NCBI RefSeq assembly: GCF_014647255.1
Contig: NZ_BMOV01000004.1
Location: 124,001 to 188,000, forward strand
Direction: 5' to 3'
From: Iodidimonas muriae
Lineage (GTDB): Bacteria; Pseudomonadota; Alphaproteobacteria; Sphingomonadales; Rhodothalassiaceae
DNA length: 64,000 nt
Each line of letters starts with the position of its first letter. Within the stretch, counting starts at the first letter, position 1. The notes under the pieces were generated by a model. That model was not told the origin of the DNA and made no database searches. It saw only the letters and a list, made by a program, of their open reading frames with translations. Positions 20,044 through 29,302 of the stretch are shown piece by piece. Both the position numbers and the translations under genes were made by a program.

Positions 20044-20838
20044 ATGCGCATTATGAACACGCTGATCCTCGGTCTTGCCTCTGCTCTGATGGTTTCAGGC
20101 TCTGCCCTGGCCGCAGGAGGGGACACCGAACTGAAAACTGTAGACTTCAGTTATGAAGGTCCGTTCGGGACCTTCGATCGGGCCGCTGCCCAACGTGGGT
20201 TCCAGGTTTTCCGCGAAGTCTGCTCGTCTTGCCACAGCGCCAAATATTTGGCGTTCCGCACATTGGAAGGCATCGGATATTCCGAGGAAATGGCCAAGGC
20301 TATTGCTGCGGAATATCAGATTACCGATGGTCCCGATGAATTTGGCGATATGTTCCAGCGTCCGGGCAAATTGTCCGACTATGTGCCCGCGCCATTTCCT
20401 AATGAAAATGCGGCGCGTGCATCCAATGGCGGTGCCTATCCTCCGGATCTGTCGGTGATTGTTAAGGCGCGGGAAGGTGGCGGAGCCTATATCTATTCCT
20501 TGCTGACGGGCTATGAAGAAGCCCCTGCTGGTGAGGAATTGCGTCCCGGCCAATATTGGAATGCCTATATGGCGGGGCATAAAATCGCTATGCCGCAGCC
20601 GATTTTTGATGATCAGGTGGAATATGCCGATGGCACGCCGGCAACGGTTGACCAGATGGCCCGTGATGTAACCGTGTTTTTGGCATGGCTTGCAGAACCC
20701 AGCATGGAACATCGTAAATCCATGGGATTGTCCTTCATGTTGTTCATGGCGGTGTTTGTGGTGCTGCTTTATCTCACCAACAAACGGGTCTGGCGTCCCG
20801 TCAAGAATGGTCACTCACCTTTGGTGGATAAAGACTGA
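20044..20838 (+). CDS. petC: Cytochrome c1
   Basis: This 264-residue protein has a signal peptide (1-23, ending SALAA), the haem-c motif CSSCH at C60/C63/H64, the axial methionine M183 in GHKIAMPQ, and a C-terminal anchor helix (about 236-256). It accepts electrons from the Rieske centre and hands them to soluble or membrane cytochrome c. The ATG at 20044 follows a GGGAGAG site and is preferred over an earlier in-frame codon overlapping petB. It is the last gene of the operon and a terminator follows. Confidence 0.96.
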   Translation: MRIMNTLILGLASALMVSGSALAAGGDTELKTVDFSYEGPFGTFDRAAAQRGFQVFREVCSSCHSAKYLAFRTLEGIGYSEEMAKAIAAEYQITDGPDEFGDMFQRPGKLSDYVPAPFPNENAARASNGGAYPPDLSVIVKAREGGGAYIYSLLTGYEEAPAGEELRPGQYWNAYMAGHKIAMPQPIFDDQVEYADGTPATVDQMARDVTVFLAWLAEPSMEHRKSMGLSFMLFMAVFVVLLYLTNKRVWRPVKNGHSPLVDKD

Positions 20839-20863
20839 TCGTTCTGATTGGTTCTGATATGCG

Positions 20864-20900
20864 AAAAGCCCGCGTTCCATAAGGATCGCGGGCTTTTTTA
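20864..20900 (+). terminator. Rho-independent terminator of petABC, possibly bidirectional
   Basis: The 10-base stem AAAGCCCGCG / CGCGGGCTTT (20865-20874 and 20887-20896) encloses a 12-base loop, and the T run extends to 20899. It sits 26 bases after the petC stop. The same stem read on the minus strand has an upstream A run but also a TTTT after it, so it could also serve htpG, whose stop is 110 bases away. Confidence 0.88.
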
Positions 20901-21010
20901 TGGCATCTGTCGGCGGTACTGACGACGATTTGGATTGTTTTCGCGGGTCAAAGAAATTGAGGGGGAGCCTTTCAATCCGCTCCCCCATAATGGGTTTCTT
21001 CACGCTCTAC

Positions 21011-22930
21011 TCAAACGGCGGGCAGGCCTTTTTCCATCAACCGCGCCAGTCTTTTGGCAAAGGCGGCGGGGTCGGTGGGCGTTTCGCCTTCCAGAATCCG
21101 GGCCTGGTCCAGAAGAAGGAATGCCGGATCGCGCAGGCTGTCCATGGGATTGTCCCCTTCTTTCCGGCTGTCCATTGCCTTGATCAGGGGATGCTTGGGG
21201 TTGATTTCCAGCACTTTCGGCGCTTCCCCGCCCATCTGGTTATGTTGGCGCAAAATACGCTCCAGATGCATATCCAGACCATTGTCGTCGGCGACGAGGC
21301 AGGCGGCGGTTTCTGTCAATCTGTCGGAAGCCCGTACATCGGCCACCTGATCCCCCAAAATGCCCTTCAAAAGGGCGCTCAGGGCCACCATGTCCTCTGT
21401 GTCGTCTTCGGCGGACTTGGCCTCGTCGGATGTGTTGTTCTCGCCGTTGCTCAGGTCTTTGAGATCGGACCCGCCGCGCGTGACCGATTTGAAGGGCTTG
21501 CCATCAAATTCGGAAATAGCGGAAAGCCAGAAATCATCCACCGGATCGGACAGCAGCAGCACTTCCACATCGCGGGCCCGGAAGCCTTCCAGTTGTGGAG
21601 AGCGCTTGACAGCTTCCGCATCCGTACCCGTGACATAATAAATGGCTTTCTGGTTGTCTTTCATGCGCCCGATATAATCGGCCAAAGATACCCAGGCATC
21701 GCCATGGGTGGATTTGAAGCGGCTGAGCTTCAGTAATGTGTCGCGGCGTCCGGCATCTTCATAAAGACCCTCTTTCAAAACCGGGCCAAAGGCTTCCCAG
21801 ATTTTCTCGTAAGCGTCTTTGTCTTTGTTGGCCCGCTTTTCTATTTCGGACAAAACCTTGTTGGTCACGGCCTTGCGAATACGGGCCACCACCGGATTGT
21901 TTTGCAGCATTTCGCGGCTGATATTGAGGGCCAGATCTTCGCTATCCACCACCCCTTTGAGAAAACGCAGATAACCGGGCAACAGCTCTTCCGTGTCGTC
22001 GGTGATGAATACCCGCTTCACATAGAGCTTCACCCGTGGCTTGCGCGAGGGATCAAAGAGGTCCAGAGGCCGTTGGCCGGGGACGAACAAAAGGGCGCTA
22101 TAGGAAATTACGCCTTCCGCTTTTGTGTGGATCACCAGCGCCGGTTCTTCGGGGCTGTGGGCCACATGGCGATAGAATTCCGTATAATCATCATCGCTCA
22201 GTTCGGATTTCGGACGGGTCCAAAGGGCCGATCCGGAATTGACCGTTTCCGCTTTATCCGTTTCGCCCTCTTTTTCCGTGCCGCAAACTTTCAGGGAAAT
22301 GGGCACCGCAATATGGTCGGAATATTTGCGTAAGGTGCGCTCCAGCCACGGGCGCTCAAGAAAGTCTTTCGCATCATCTTTCAGATGCAAGATAATTTCG
22401 GTGCCGTGGCCTGCCTTTTCGGCTTCGTCAATGATGTAGCTGCCTTCGCCATCGCTTTCCCATTGATAGGCCTGATCGGTGCCTGCCTTGCGGCTGATGA
22501 CCCGCACTTTATCAGCGACCATGAAGCTGGAATAAAAGCCCACACCAAACTGGCCGATCAGCGAAAGGTCTTTGGATTTATCGCCGGACAGGCGGTCAAG
22601 AAAGGCTGCCGTTCCAGAGCGGGCGATGGTTCCCAGATTGGCAATCAGGTCTTCGCGGTCCATGCCGATGCCGGTATCGGCAATGGTCAGGGTTCCGGCC
22701 TTGGGATCGGCTGTGATGGCAATGGCGAGTTCGGTGCCATTGCTCAAAAGATCGGGGGCAGTGATGGCTTCATAGCGCAGCTTGTCGCAGGCGTCCGATG
22801 CGTTGGACACCAATTCGCGCAGAAAGATTTCCCGGTCTGAATAAACGGAGTGCACCATCAGGTGCAACAGGCGGGAAACTTCCGCCTCAAAGCCGCGACG
22901 TTCCTGGGTCGCCGTTCCTGCTTGCGTCAT
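21011..22930 (-). CDS. htpG: Molecular chaperone HtpG (Hsp90)
   Basis: This full-length bacterial Hsp90 has 639 residues. The N-terminal GHKL ATPase domain carries ELVSNASDACDKLRY, the DTGIGM nucleotide site and GQFGVGFYSSFMVA. The middle domain contains LYVKRVFITDD and LNISREMLQ, and the C-terminal dimerisation domain ends LMEKGLPAV. It assists late folding and stress protection in the cytoplasm. It stands alone on the minus strand, with 111 non-coding bases before the next gene upstream. I saw no clear CIRCE or sigma32 site upstream. Confidence 0.96.
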   Translation of the reverse strand: MTQAGTATQERRGFEAEVSRLLHLMVHSVYSDREIFLRELVSNASDACDKLRYEAITAPDLLSNGTELAIAITADPKAGTLTIADTGIGMDREDLIANLGTIARSGTAAFLDRLSGDKSKDLSLIGQFGVGFYSSFMVADKVRVISRKAGTDQAYQWESDGEGSYIIDEAEKAGHGTEIILHLKDDAKDFLERPWLERTLRKYSDHIAVPISLKVCGTEKEGETDKAETVNSGSALWTRPKSELSDDDYTEFYRHVAHSPEEPALVIHTKAEGVISYSALLFVPGQRPLDLFDPSRKPRVKLYVKRVFITDDTEELLPGYLRFLKGVVDSEDLALNISREMLQNNPVVARIRKAVTNKVLSEIEKRANKDKDAYEKIWEAFGPVLKEGLYEDAGRRDTLLKLSRFKSTHGDAWVSLADYIGRMKDNQKAIYYVTGTDAEAVKRSPQLEGFRARDVEVLLLSDPVDDFWLSAISEFDGKPFKSVTRGGSDLKDLSNGENNTSDEAKSAEDDTEDMVALSALLKGILGDQVADVRASDRLTETAACLVADDNGLDMHLERILRQHNQMGGEAPKVLEINPKHPLIKAMDSRKEGDNPMDSLRDPAFLLLDQARILEGETPTDPAAFAKRLARLMEKGLPAV

Positions 22931-23041
22931 GCGTGGTCCTCTTGATTTGTCTTAAGGCGTCTGTGCCTCGGCAATGGGCCATCATGGCCGGGCCGGAGCC
23001 ATTGATTGAATGACATGAAAGTGGTGTGTGATCGTTGACCG

Positions 23042-24106
23042 TCAAGCCCCGTCATCGGGATCTTGTGGCGCGTCCTCTACCAGATCATCGAGCGTTTTTC
23101 CCAAGGCAATGGCTTTGGAAGCAGGCAGGCGGTAAGCCCAGCCCATATGCTGCTGGTTAAAACGCACGGCTTCCGTTTCGGGAGACATATCCAATGCGGT
23201 CCGGGCATCGGGCAGGTCTTCTTCATCGGGAATATGTGCGGTGGCTTCGCCGACAGCCCACGCATCGCCGGTTTCATCGCCGGTGTCATAAAGGGACAGG
23301 GTTAGCACAAAGCCATCGAAACTGTGCAGGCGTGCCGTATAGAGCAATGCCGTTTCATCGAGTTCATCGGCTGGGCGTACATCTTCGCTCAAAATCTCGG
23401 TGAAGGCATTGGCCAGCATATCGGTGGGCAAGCTGTCTTTTTCCTTGGTGCCGGCTGCAAGATCCTGAATGGCAAACAAGGAACGCGGATCGCTGCGACG
23501 GATGGAAAGCGTCTCTCCATTGCTATGCTGGATGTCGATGCGGGAAATGCGCCGGCGCTCGATGGAAAAAAGATTGGGGTCTAGCCAGTTGGAAGCCTCG
23601 GCGCGGATTTCAGGAAGATCGCTGACCAGATAGCTGCGGGCCCCATCCAGGGGTCGCACAAAGGTCATGAAGCTGCGGCTTTCAAATGACCGCCTGCCAA
23701 TATCAAGGGCGGCGATCACCGTATCCGTTTTGTCTTTCAACACCAGATGAAGGGCGCTTTCACCAAGGCCGATTCGCTCGTAAAGATCGGGATTGTCGGT
23801 TTTCACCAAGGCGATTTGTGCATCCGCCAGTCCACGCAGCATGGCCCATAATTGAGTTCTGTTGGCCCTGTGGCCGCTTTTTTCCACGATGGACCAATTG
23901 CCATTTTCCTGCACCAAATGGGTGCTGTTCAAAGCATCGGCTATTTCGATTTTTGCCACATCGTTTATCTGCGTGGACAGCTTGGGCAGCAAATGCGTTT
24001 GTTGTTGCCAAGAGCGATCGTGGCTTTCACCAAACAAAAGCCACAGGGCGGCCAAAACCGCAAATAAGGTGAGGAAGCCAAGAATCGACGTTTGTTTTTG
24101 TGTCAT
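23042..24106 (-). CDS. DUF4340 domain-containing membrane-anchored protein
   Basis: This 354-residue protein has one N-terminal transmembrane helix (about 7-26, SILGFLTLFAVLAALWLLFG) and a large extracytoplasmic domain with the DUF4340 pattern (KIEIADALNSTHLVQENGNWSIVE, LGDKTDT-like strands). The start ATG at 24106 overlaps the stop of the GldG-like gene (ATGA). It is the last gene of a tightly coupled four-gene operon with an ABC ATPase, permease and GldG-like protein. DUF4340 proteins usually appear in this context. The function is unknown; a periplasmic partner of the ABC complex is inferred. Confidence 0.8.
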   Translation of the reverse strand: MTQKQTSILGFLTLFAVLAALWLLFGESHDRSWQQQTHLLPKLSTQINDVAKIEIADALNSTHLVQENGNWSIVEKSGHRANRTQLWAMLRGLADAQIALVKTDNPDLYERIGLGESALHLVLKDKTDTVIAALDIGRRSFESRSFMTFVRPLDGARSYLVSDLPEIRAEASNWLDPNLFSIERRRISRIDIQHSNGETLSIRRSDPRSLFAIQDLAAGTKEKDSLPTDMLANAFTEILSEDVRPADELDETALLYTARLHSFDGFVLTLSLYDTGDETGDAWAVGEATAHIPDEEDLPDARTALDMSPETEAVRFNQQHMGWAYRLPASKAIALGKTLDDLVEDAPQDPDDGA

Positions 24107-26016
24107 GGTGCAGACCTTTGCAATTGGCGGGCCCATTCGCTGCGCTTGCGCCGCCATATGGCAAGCCCAAGGGCTGCCAAAATCAACAAGGCAGGCATGA
24201 GGGCGATATTGATAAGGGCAAGGCGTGCGCCAAGTGCCGTGATGTCTTCGATCAGATTGCGCTGGACAGTACGCAATTCTTTGCGGATTTCCAGCATATG
24301 GTCGCGGAAGCGTTGAATTTCCACATCCTGTTCGGGCGAGAACATCAATTCGCCTTCCAAAGGAGCAGTTTGCAGATCTGCCAGTCGCGCTTCGGTTTGT
24401 GCCAATTCAGCCTGCAAGCGTTCTTCTTCCATCCGGAAGCGGCTTTCAGCGGCACGCCGGATATCCTCCACGCGGTCAAAGGGACGCTGGGTCACACCGC
24501 GTCCGCGCAAAGCGATCAGGGCATCGGAACCGCTTAATTGGTCAATGGCATTGATGACAAGATTGGCATTGTCCGCCACCGGCACATGGATGCGTTCGCC
24601 GAAGAAATCCTGCACTTGCACCCAGAAACGGTCATCGAACAGATCGCTATCGGCTCCCACGATCACATTGATGGGGCCATTGGACCGGTCCAAATGGGGC
24701 GGCTCGTCTTCCGCCGGGCGATCCGGTTCAGCGTCGGCATTATCTTCCGGTGGCGGCGGGCCATCAGGAAAGGCACTGATGCTGTCACCGCTCAGGCGTG
24801 CAATCAGGGTATAGCGTTCGCCGGTCGGTTCGATCATGCGCATGATTTGGTCGGGATCGGGCATGCCGCGCGCGACACCTTTGTCCAGCAAGGCCGAAAC
24901 TGCGCTGGATTGCAGCAGCGGTTCAAAGTGGACGGAGCTGCCTTCGATGGGCAAAAGTGCGCCAGAGCTGGCCAGATTGATCTGCTCCAGATTGGCCGTT
25001 ACCGGATCGTCGGTCGCCATATTTTCCGTACGGGCCGCCAGCCAGAGGGCAAAATCCTTGATGGCACGGGGGCCGCCATCGCCCATATTGACCCGTTGGG
25101 CCAAATCCACATCGGCCACAACACGATCGTCGATCAAATCCACGCCCCATGCGCCGAACAAAGGATCAAGCGACGAACTTTCCGGTGCGGCGGATGGCAG
25201 GCGGGCATTGGCCACCGCTTCCGACATGGGGTCGACAAAAATCACGGCGCGACCGCCAGCAAGCACGAATTGATCGATGGCATAGAGCTGGCGGGGGCTT
25301 AATTCAGGCGGATGGACGATCAGCAAAATATCGGTGGGTTGGGGAATGTGCGTAAAATCCGCATCCAGCGTGCCAAGATCGAAAAGTTGGGTCAGTTGTT
25401 CATGGATGGCCCAACCGGGGCGGGCCGGCGCACCAAAACCGCCAAATTGTCCGGGAATCATGGGCAGGCTGGTCAGCAGTGTCAAAGCGGGCTTGTCGGG
25501 TTGGGCGATCGAGGCGATCAGCTTGGTCAGATCATATTCCAAAAATGTCGCCCGATCCTGATTGAAAAACGGCACAAGGGCCATGCGGTCGGTGAGATCG
25601 CGGGCCACCAGCCCCATATAGATTTGTTCGCCACTATTGGTGGGAACGCCTTGCAGGCCAGCAGCAACGGCGCTGTCTTCACTTTCGGAAAAAGGCTCCG
25701 GCTCGATCACCTTCAGGCGGATTTTTCCATCGGACAGGGCTTCATATTCCGCCAGAAGATCGCGGATGCGGCGGCCATAGGTGAAAATCTGCGGATAATC
25801 GCGGGCCACCGATTGGGAAAAGAAATATGTCAAGGTGATGGGATCGTCCAAATCCGCCAGCATCCGTTTGGTGCTGGAGGAAATGGAAAAGAGCTTGTCC
25901 TGGGTCAGATCGAGACGCGCCCCCGCAAGGCCGCGGGGCAAAATCACTGTGATGGCCCCGAAAAGGATCACCGCCAAAAGTGCTGCGATGACATAACTTA
26001 AACGGCGTGAGGTCAT
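24103..26016 (-). CDS. GldG-like ABC transporter auxiliary protein
   Basis: This 637-residue protein has an N-terminal helix (about 7-29), a large periplasmic domain that fits the ABC-type uncharacterised transport family (ABC_transp_aux, as in GldG), a coiled-coil segment (about 540-590, rich in E, Q, L and R) and a C-terminal helix (about 600-625) followed by a basic tail. Characteristic stretches are DLTQDKLFSIS and FLEYDLTKLI. In Bacteroidetes GldG works with GldA and GldF in gliding; outside that phylum the role is unknown. It is two bases downstream of the permease and overlaps the DUF4340 gene. Confidence 0.82.
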   Translation of the reverse strand: MTSRRLSYVIAALLAVILFGAITVILPRGLAGARLDLTQDKLFSISSSTKRMLADLDDPITLTYFFSQSVARDYPQIFTYGRRIRDLLAEYEALSDGKIRLKVIEPEPFSESEDSAVAAGLQGVPTNSGEQIYMGLVARDLTDRMALVPFFNQDRATFLEYDLTKLIASIAQPDKPALTLLTSLPMIPGQFGGFGAPARPGWAIHEQLTQLFDLGTLDADFTHIPQPTDILLIVHPPELSPRQLYAIDQFVLAGGRAVIFVDPMSEAVANARLPSAAPESSSLDPLFGAWGVDLIDDRVVADVDLAQRVNMGDGGPRAIKDFALWLAARTENMATDDPVTANLEQINLASSGALLPIEGSSVHFEPLLQSSAVSALLDKGVARGMPDPDQIMRMIEPTGERYTLIARLSGDSISAFPDGPPPPEDNADAEPDRPAEDEPPHLDRSNGPINVIVGADSDLFDDRFWVQVQDFFGERIHVPVADNANLVINAIDQLSGSDALIALRGRGVTQRPFDRVEDIRRAAESRFRMEEERLQAELAQTEARLADLQTAPLEGELMFSPEQDVEIQRFRDHMLEIRKELRTVQRNLIEDITALGARLALINIALMPALLILAALGLAIWRRKRSEWARQLQRSAP

Positions 26017-26017
26017 G

Positions 26018-26758
26018 TCAGTTATCCTCCCGTTTCAGTTCGATAATCAGATAACCCAAAAAAAGCCAAAGCCCGATCAGGCTCAGGAAATAAAGAATAT
26101 CTGCCGCTTCCAGAACGCCTTTGGAAAGGGTGGAAAAATGCGTGAGGAAGGAAAAATCCGCCACCAATGTGGCCAGCCAATCCGGTGCCCAGCCTTCAAA
26201 AAAGGCCAAAACGATGGGCAGGCCGCTTACGGTGAACAAAAAGCACAGGGCAATGGCCAGCACGAAGGCGATCACCTGATTGCGTGTGGCGGCGGACATG
26301 GCAGCCCCGATGGCCAGATATCCCCCTGCCATCAAAAGGGCGGCCAGATAGCTTGCCAAAATCACCCCGTTATCGGGGTCGCCCAGATAATTGACGGTGA
26401 TCCAGATGGGAAAGGTGAGCATAAGTGCCAAAGCAGCCAAGGCCCAGGCCGCCAGAAATTTCCCCAAAACCGCAGACCAGGTGCCAACGGGCAGGGTGAG
26501 CAGCAATTCTATGGTGCCGGATTTGCGTTCTTCAGCCCAAAGCCGCATGGAAATGGCGGGGATAAGAAACAAAAACAGCCAAGGTTGATAGGTGAAAAAG
26601 GCACTGAGATCCGCTTGCCCGCGTTCGTAGAACCCGCCCACATAAAATGTAAAGACGCCCGATAGCATCAGATAGATAACGATGAACACGATGGCGACGG
26701 GTGTGGAAAAATAGCTGGTGAATTCGCGTTTGAACACGCTGGTCAGGGCGGCGCTCAT
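26018..26758 (-). CDS. ABC-2 type permease (GldF-like)
   Basis: This 246-residue integral membrane protein has six predicted helices and the N-terminal sequence VFKREFTSYFSTPVAIVFIVIYL typical of GldF-type ABC-2 permeases. The motif RLWAEERKSGTIELLLTLPV lies in the coupling region that contacts the ATPase. The ATG overlaps the ATPase stop (ATGA). With the ATPase and GldG-like protein it should form an inner-membrane export or mechanotransmission complex. The substrate is unknown. Confidence 0.88.
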   Translation of the reverse strand: MSAALTSVFKREFTSYFSTPVAIVFIVIYLMLSGVFTFYVGGFYERGQADLSAFFTYQPWLFLFLIPAISMRLWAEERKSGTIELLLTLPVGTWSAVLGKFLAAWALAALALMLTFPIWITVNYLGDPDNGVILASYLAALLMAGGYLAIGAAMSAATRNQVIAFVLAIALCFLFTVSGLPIVLAFFEGWAPDWLATLVADFSFLTHFSTLSKGVLEAADILYFLSLIGLWLFLGYLIIELKREDN

Positions 26759-27741
26759 GCGATTGTCTCCTCGGCCCTGTCTGCATCGGTGGCCGCATCA
26801 GAATGGGTCAGTGCGCGGAAGGCATCGTCGATCCGTCCCGCTTCCAGTGCAATTTGGCGAATGGTGATGCCGTGCCCGCCCAATAGCATGCGGGCAGGAT
26901 CAAGAAGATCCGCCTTCGCTTGCGGGAAAAGGGTGAAGCGCGTCAGCCCGCCACTTTCATGCTGCTCAAGATTGGCCAAACCTTCCATCTCCGCAAGGGT
27001 AGAGCGGGCCGCTTCGGCCTGATCGGTGGACACTTCCAAAGTCACGGCCCCATGATAGCGCGACCGTGCCTTGAGATCCGCCGGGGTGCCATCGGCAACG
27101 ATCCGGCCCCGATCAATGATAATAAGGCGGGAGCACAGGGCTTCCACTTCTTCCAGCACATGGGTGGAAATCAGGATGGCCTTGTTGGGGGCCATTTGCT
27201 CGATCAGGCGGCGGACTTCATGTTTTTGGTTGGGGTCCAGCCCGTCAGTGGGCTCGTCCAGAATCAGGACATCGGGATCATGCAAGATCGCCTGTGCCAA
27301 ACCAACACGGCGGCGATAGCCCTTGGACAGGGTTTCAATGGGTTGATGAAGCACCGGCAGCAAATGCACCGATTGTGCGGCCTTTTGAATGGCCTCTTTT
27401 GCTGCCATCCCCGACAATCCCCGCACTTGGGCAATGAACTGTAAAAAGCCGCCCGCGGTCATATCATCATAAAGCGGCGCCCCTTCGGGCAGATAGCCCA
27501 GTTTTTGGCGTGCAGCGATCGGATGATCGGTGACATTCAGGCCGCAGATTTCCGCCATCCCCGATGTGGCGGGCAGAAATCCCGTCAGGATTTTCATGGT
27601 GGTGGTTTTTCCGGCCCCGTTCGGCCCAAGAAAGCCCAGAACTTCGCCCTTTTGAACGGCGAGAGAAATGCCGTCTACCGCCACGAATGATCCAAAGCGT
27701 CTGGTCAGTTCATGGGCCTTGATCATGCAATCCATGTGCAT
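26755..27741 (-). CDS. ABC transporter ATP-binding protein (GldA-like)
   Basis: This 328-residue ABC ATPase has Walker A GPNGAGKTTT near 38-47, the signature LSKGYRRRVGLAQA with the K variant typical of ABC-2 exporters, Walker B VLILDEPTDGLD, and a C-terminal extension of about 100 residues. The first ATG, at 27741, has an AAGGGG site seven bases upstream; internal ATGs two and five codons later are less well placed. It heads the ATPase-permease-GldG-DUF4340 operon, whose four genes overlap or nearly touch. The substrate is unknown. Confidence 0.9.
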   Translation of the reverse strand: MHMDCMIKAHELTRRFGSFVAVDGISLAVQKGEVLGFLGPNGAGKTTTMKILTGFLPATSGMAEICGLNVTDHPIAARQKLGYLPEGAPLYDDMTAGGFLQFIAQVRGLSGMAAKEAIQKAAQSVHLLPVLHQPIETLSKGYRRRVGLAQAILHDPDVLILDEPTDGLDPNQKHEVRRLIEQMAPNKAILISTHVLEEVEALCSRLIIIDRGRIVADGTPADLKARSRYHGAVTLEVSTDQAEAARSTLAEMEGLANLEQHESGGLTRFTLFPQAKADLLDPARMLLGGHGITIRQIALEAGRIDDAFRALTHSDAATDADRAEETIA

Positions 27742-27864
27742 CGTGCAACCCCTTGCTTATGATCGAAAAGCTGCGCACAACCGAATCGCCGATCCGATTG
27801 TGCACCAGCGCCAGTTTTGGTCGCATCCGTTATTTATGCCATTGTGTTCTTGAGGTGAAGGGGG

Positions 27865-28551
27865 TCAAACGGCTCTTTTGGCCGTGCGGGCAAGACCGTC
27901 GAACAGATCGAACATACGGGCGCGCCATTGGGTGATGATGTCGTCATCTTCCAAAATGGCAAAATCCGTGCAGCAATGCGCCCAGACAAAGGGGCCAAAG
28001 ACAGAATAGTCCGCATAGCTTGGGGTTTCGCCACTCAAGAAAGGCTGATGGCGCAATGTGCTGCGCATGGGGTCCAGCGCTTTGCGGAGCGCAATCACGG
28101 CCTTGTCGCGTCCGGCCTTTGCCTCTTCCAGGCTGCATCCCAGATGTGGCTCGCGGGTGGAGCGGAAATAGGCTTGGTCTTCCTCATCAAGGCTGGCGCA
28201 AATATCGGCGGCCAGCATGGGGAACAACCCTCTCAGAATGGTCGCATCGGCCCAGTTGTTTATGAAATAGGCCTGCCCCATGCCAACGGGTCCGCCGAAC
28301 AGAGAGGGCGCATCGGGATAGGTTTTTTCCAGATAACAGGCGATATCCCATGCTTGAGATACCCATTCGCCATTATCTTCAATCACCGGCACGGTTTTGG
28401 AGCCAGAAGGTGCGAAAGCCGATTTATCCAGAAAGCGCGTCGCAACCCGCTCAGGTGTGATGCCTTTATGGGCAAGGGCCATACGGGTGCGCCAAACAAA
28501 GGGAGAAAAGCTGAGCTCGGCATCACTTCCGGTCAATTCAAACAAACGCAT
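27865..28551 (-). CDS. Glutathione S-transferase family protein
   Basis: This 228-residue protein has an N-terminal thioredoxin-like domain (FSPFVWRTRMALAHKGI; SKTVPVIEDNGEWVSQAWDIACYLEKTYPD with the glutathione-contact pattern) and a C-terminal all-helical domain (PSYADYSVFGPFVWAHC). The Ser/Pro in FSPFVWR is where Ser- or Cys-type enzymes hold the catalytic residue. The ATG at 28551 follows GAGGAA with good spacing; the open frame runs 20 codons further upstream. It is probably a single-gene unit. The substrate is unknown; beta-etherase-like enzymes share this look. Confidence 0.85.
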   Translation of the reverse strand: MRLFELTGSDAELSFSPFVWRTRMALAHKGITPERVATRFLDKSAFAPSGSKTVPVIEDNGEWVSQAWDIACYLEKTYPDAPSLFGGPVGMGQAYFINNWADATILRGLFPMLAADICASLDEEDQAYFRSTREPHLGCSLEEAKAGRDKAVIALRKALDPMRSTLRHQPFLSGETPSYADYSVFGPFVWAHCCTDFAILEDDDIITQWRARMFDLFDGLARTAKRAV

Positions 28552-28666
28552 ATAGAGATTCCTCATACTCTTTCGAAAAATAGCGAGCGCGGAGTGTGAC
28601 CGCAGTGTCACCTCCGCGCAAGAGGAGTTCTGGGCTGCCCCTTCGTTTAAGGCAGCAAGAGGGGGC

Positions 28667-29302
28667 TTAGTCTTTCATCTGGAAACTGCCTGACCCTGAA
28701 CTGCGCATATGTTTTACTTTCGGGCTGCCTTTGGCGGTTACGTCTCCTGAACCGCTGATGGATATCTGGATGCTTTTTGCAGCATGAACATCGGTATCGC
28801 CCGACCCGCTGATTTCAACATCAACGTCGTCACACACCAAGTCGAATGCGGAAATATCGCCCGATCCATTGATTTCATATTCGGCTTCATCGCAGCGCCC
28901 CTGTGCGGAAACATCCCCGGAGCCATTGATGTTGATTTCAAATTCTTCACTATCGATTCCGGCGATGATGGCATCCGATGAGCCATTGATGTCAATGCCT
29001 TCCAGCTTGGGCACCTGAATGGTGGCCTGCATATCGCCGCTATGATGGAAACGGCCCTTCATGCGGATGACAAGGGTGTCGCCTTTGACATCGGTTTTAA
29101 TGCGCTCCTGATCATCGGCATCGGCAGTGATGGCAACCGACTGCTTGGGCCCCACGGTGACGTCGGCATCAATGCTGCCATTGATGGCGATTTTGGTGAA
29201 AGACGGGACATCGCGGGTCTGGGTAACAGGGGCGGCAAGCGCTGTGGTGGATAGCAAAAGGGCACAACCAAGGGCGCTCAGCGATTTGGTGTGTATGGTC
29301 AT
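28667..29302 (-). CDS. Head-GIN (DUF2807) beta-solenoid protein, secreted
   Basis: This 211-residue protein has a signal peptide (about 1-23) and a repetitive body. The motif INGS(S/G)D or ISGSGD recurs at about 105, 125, 144, 164 and 182, a period of 18-20 residues, as expected for right-handed beta-helix rungs of the head-GIN family. Two cysteines (137 and 157) sit in adjacent rungs and could form a disulfide. It has a good GAGGAG site before the ATG. The family is periplasmic or surface-exposed and functionally unassigned. Upstream on the same strand lies the candidate sRNA with its own terminator. Confidence 0.85.
   Translation of the reverse strand: MTIHTKSLSALGCALLLSTTALAAPVTQTRDVPSFTKIAINGSIDADVTVGPKQSVAITADADDQERIKTDVKGDTLVIRMKGRFHHSGDMQATIQVPKLEGIDINGSSDAIIAGIDSEEFEININGSGDVSAQGRCDEAEYEINGSGDISAFDLVCDDVDVEISGSGDTDVHAAKSIQISISGSGDVTAKGSPKVKHMRSSGSGSFQMKD

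Noticed and set aside
20900-21736. 278-codon plus-strand frame over htpG
   Set aside because: It lies opposite the Hsp90 middle and C-terminal domains and has no family features.
24538-26001. Long plus-strand frames opposite the GldG-like gene
   Set aside because: Low-complexity, His/Ile/Gly-rich translations without starts or ribosome sites; antisense shadows.
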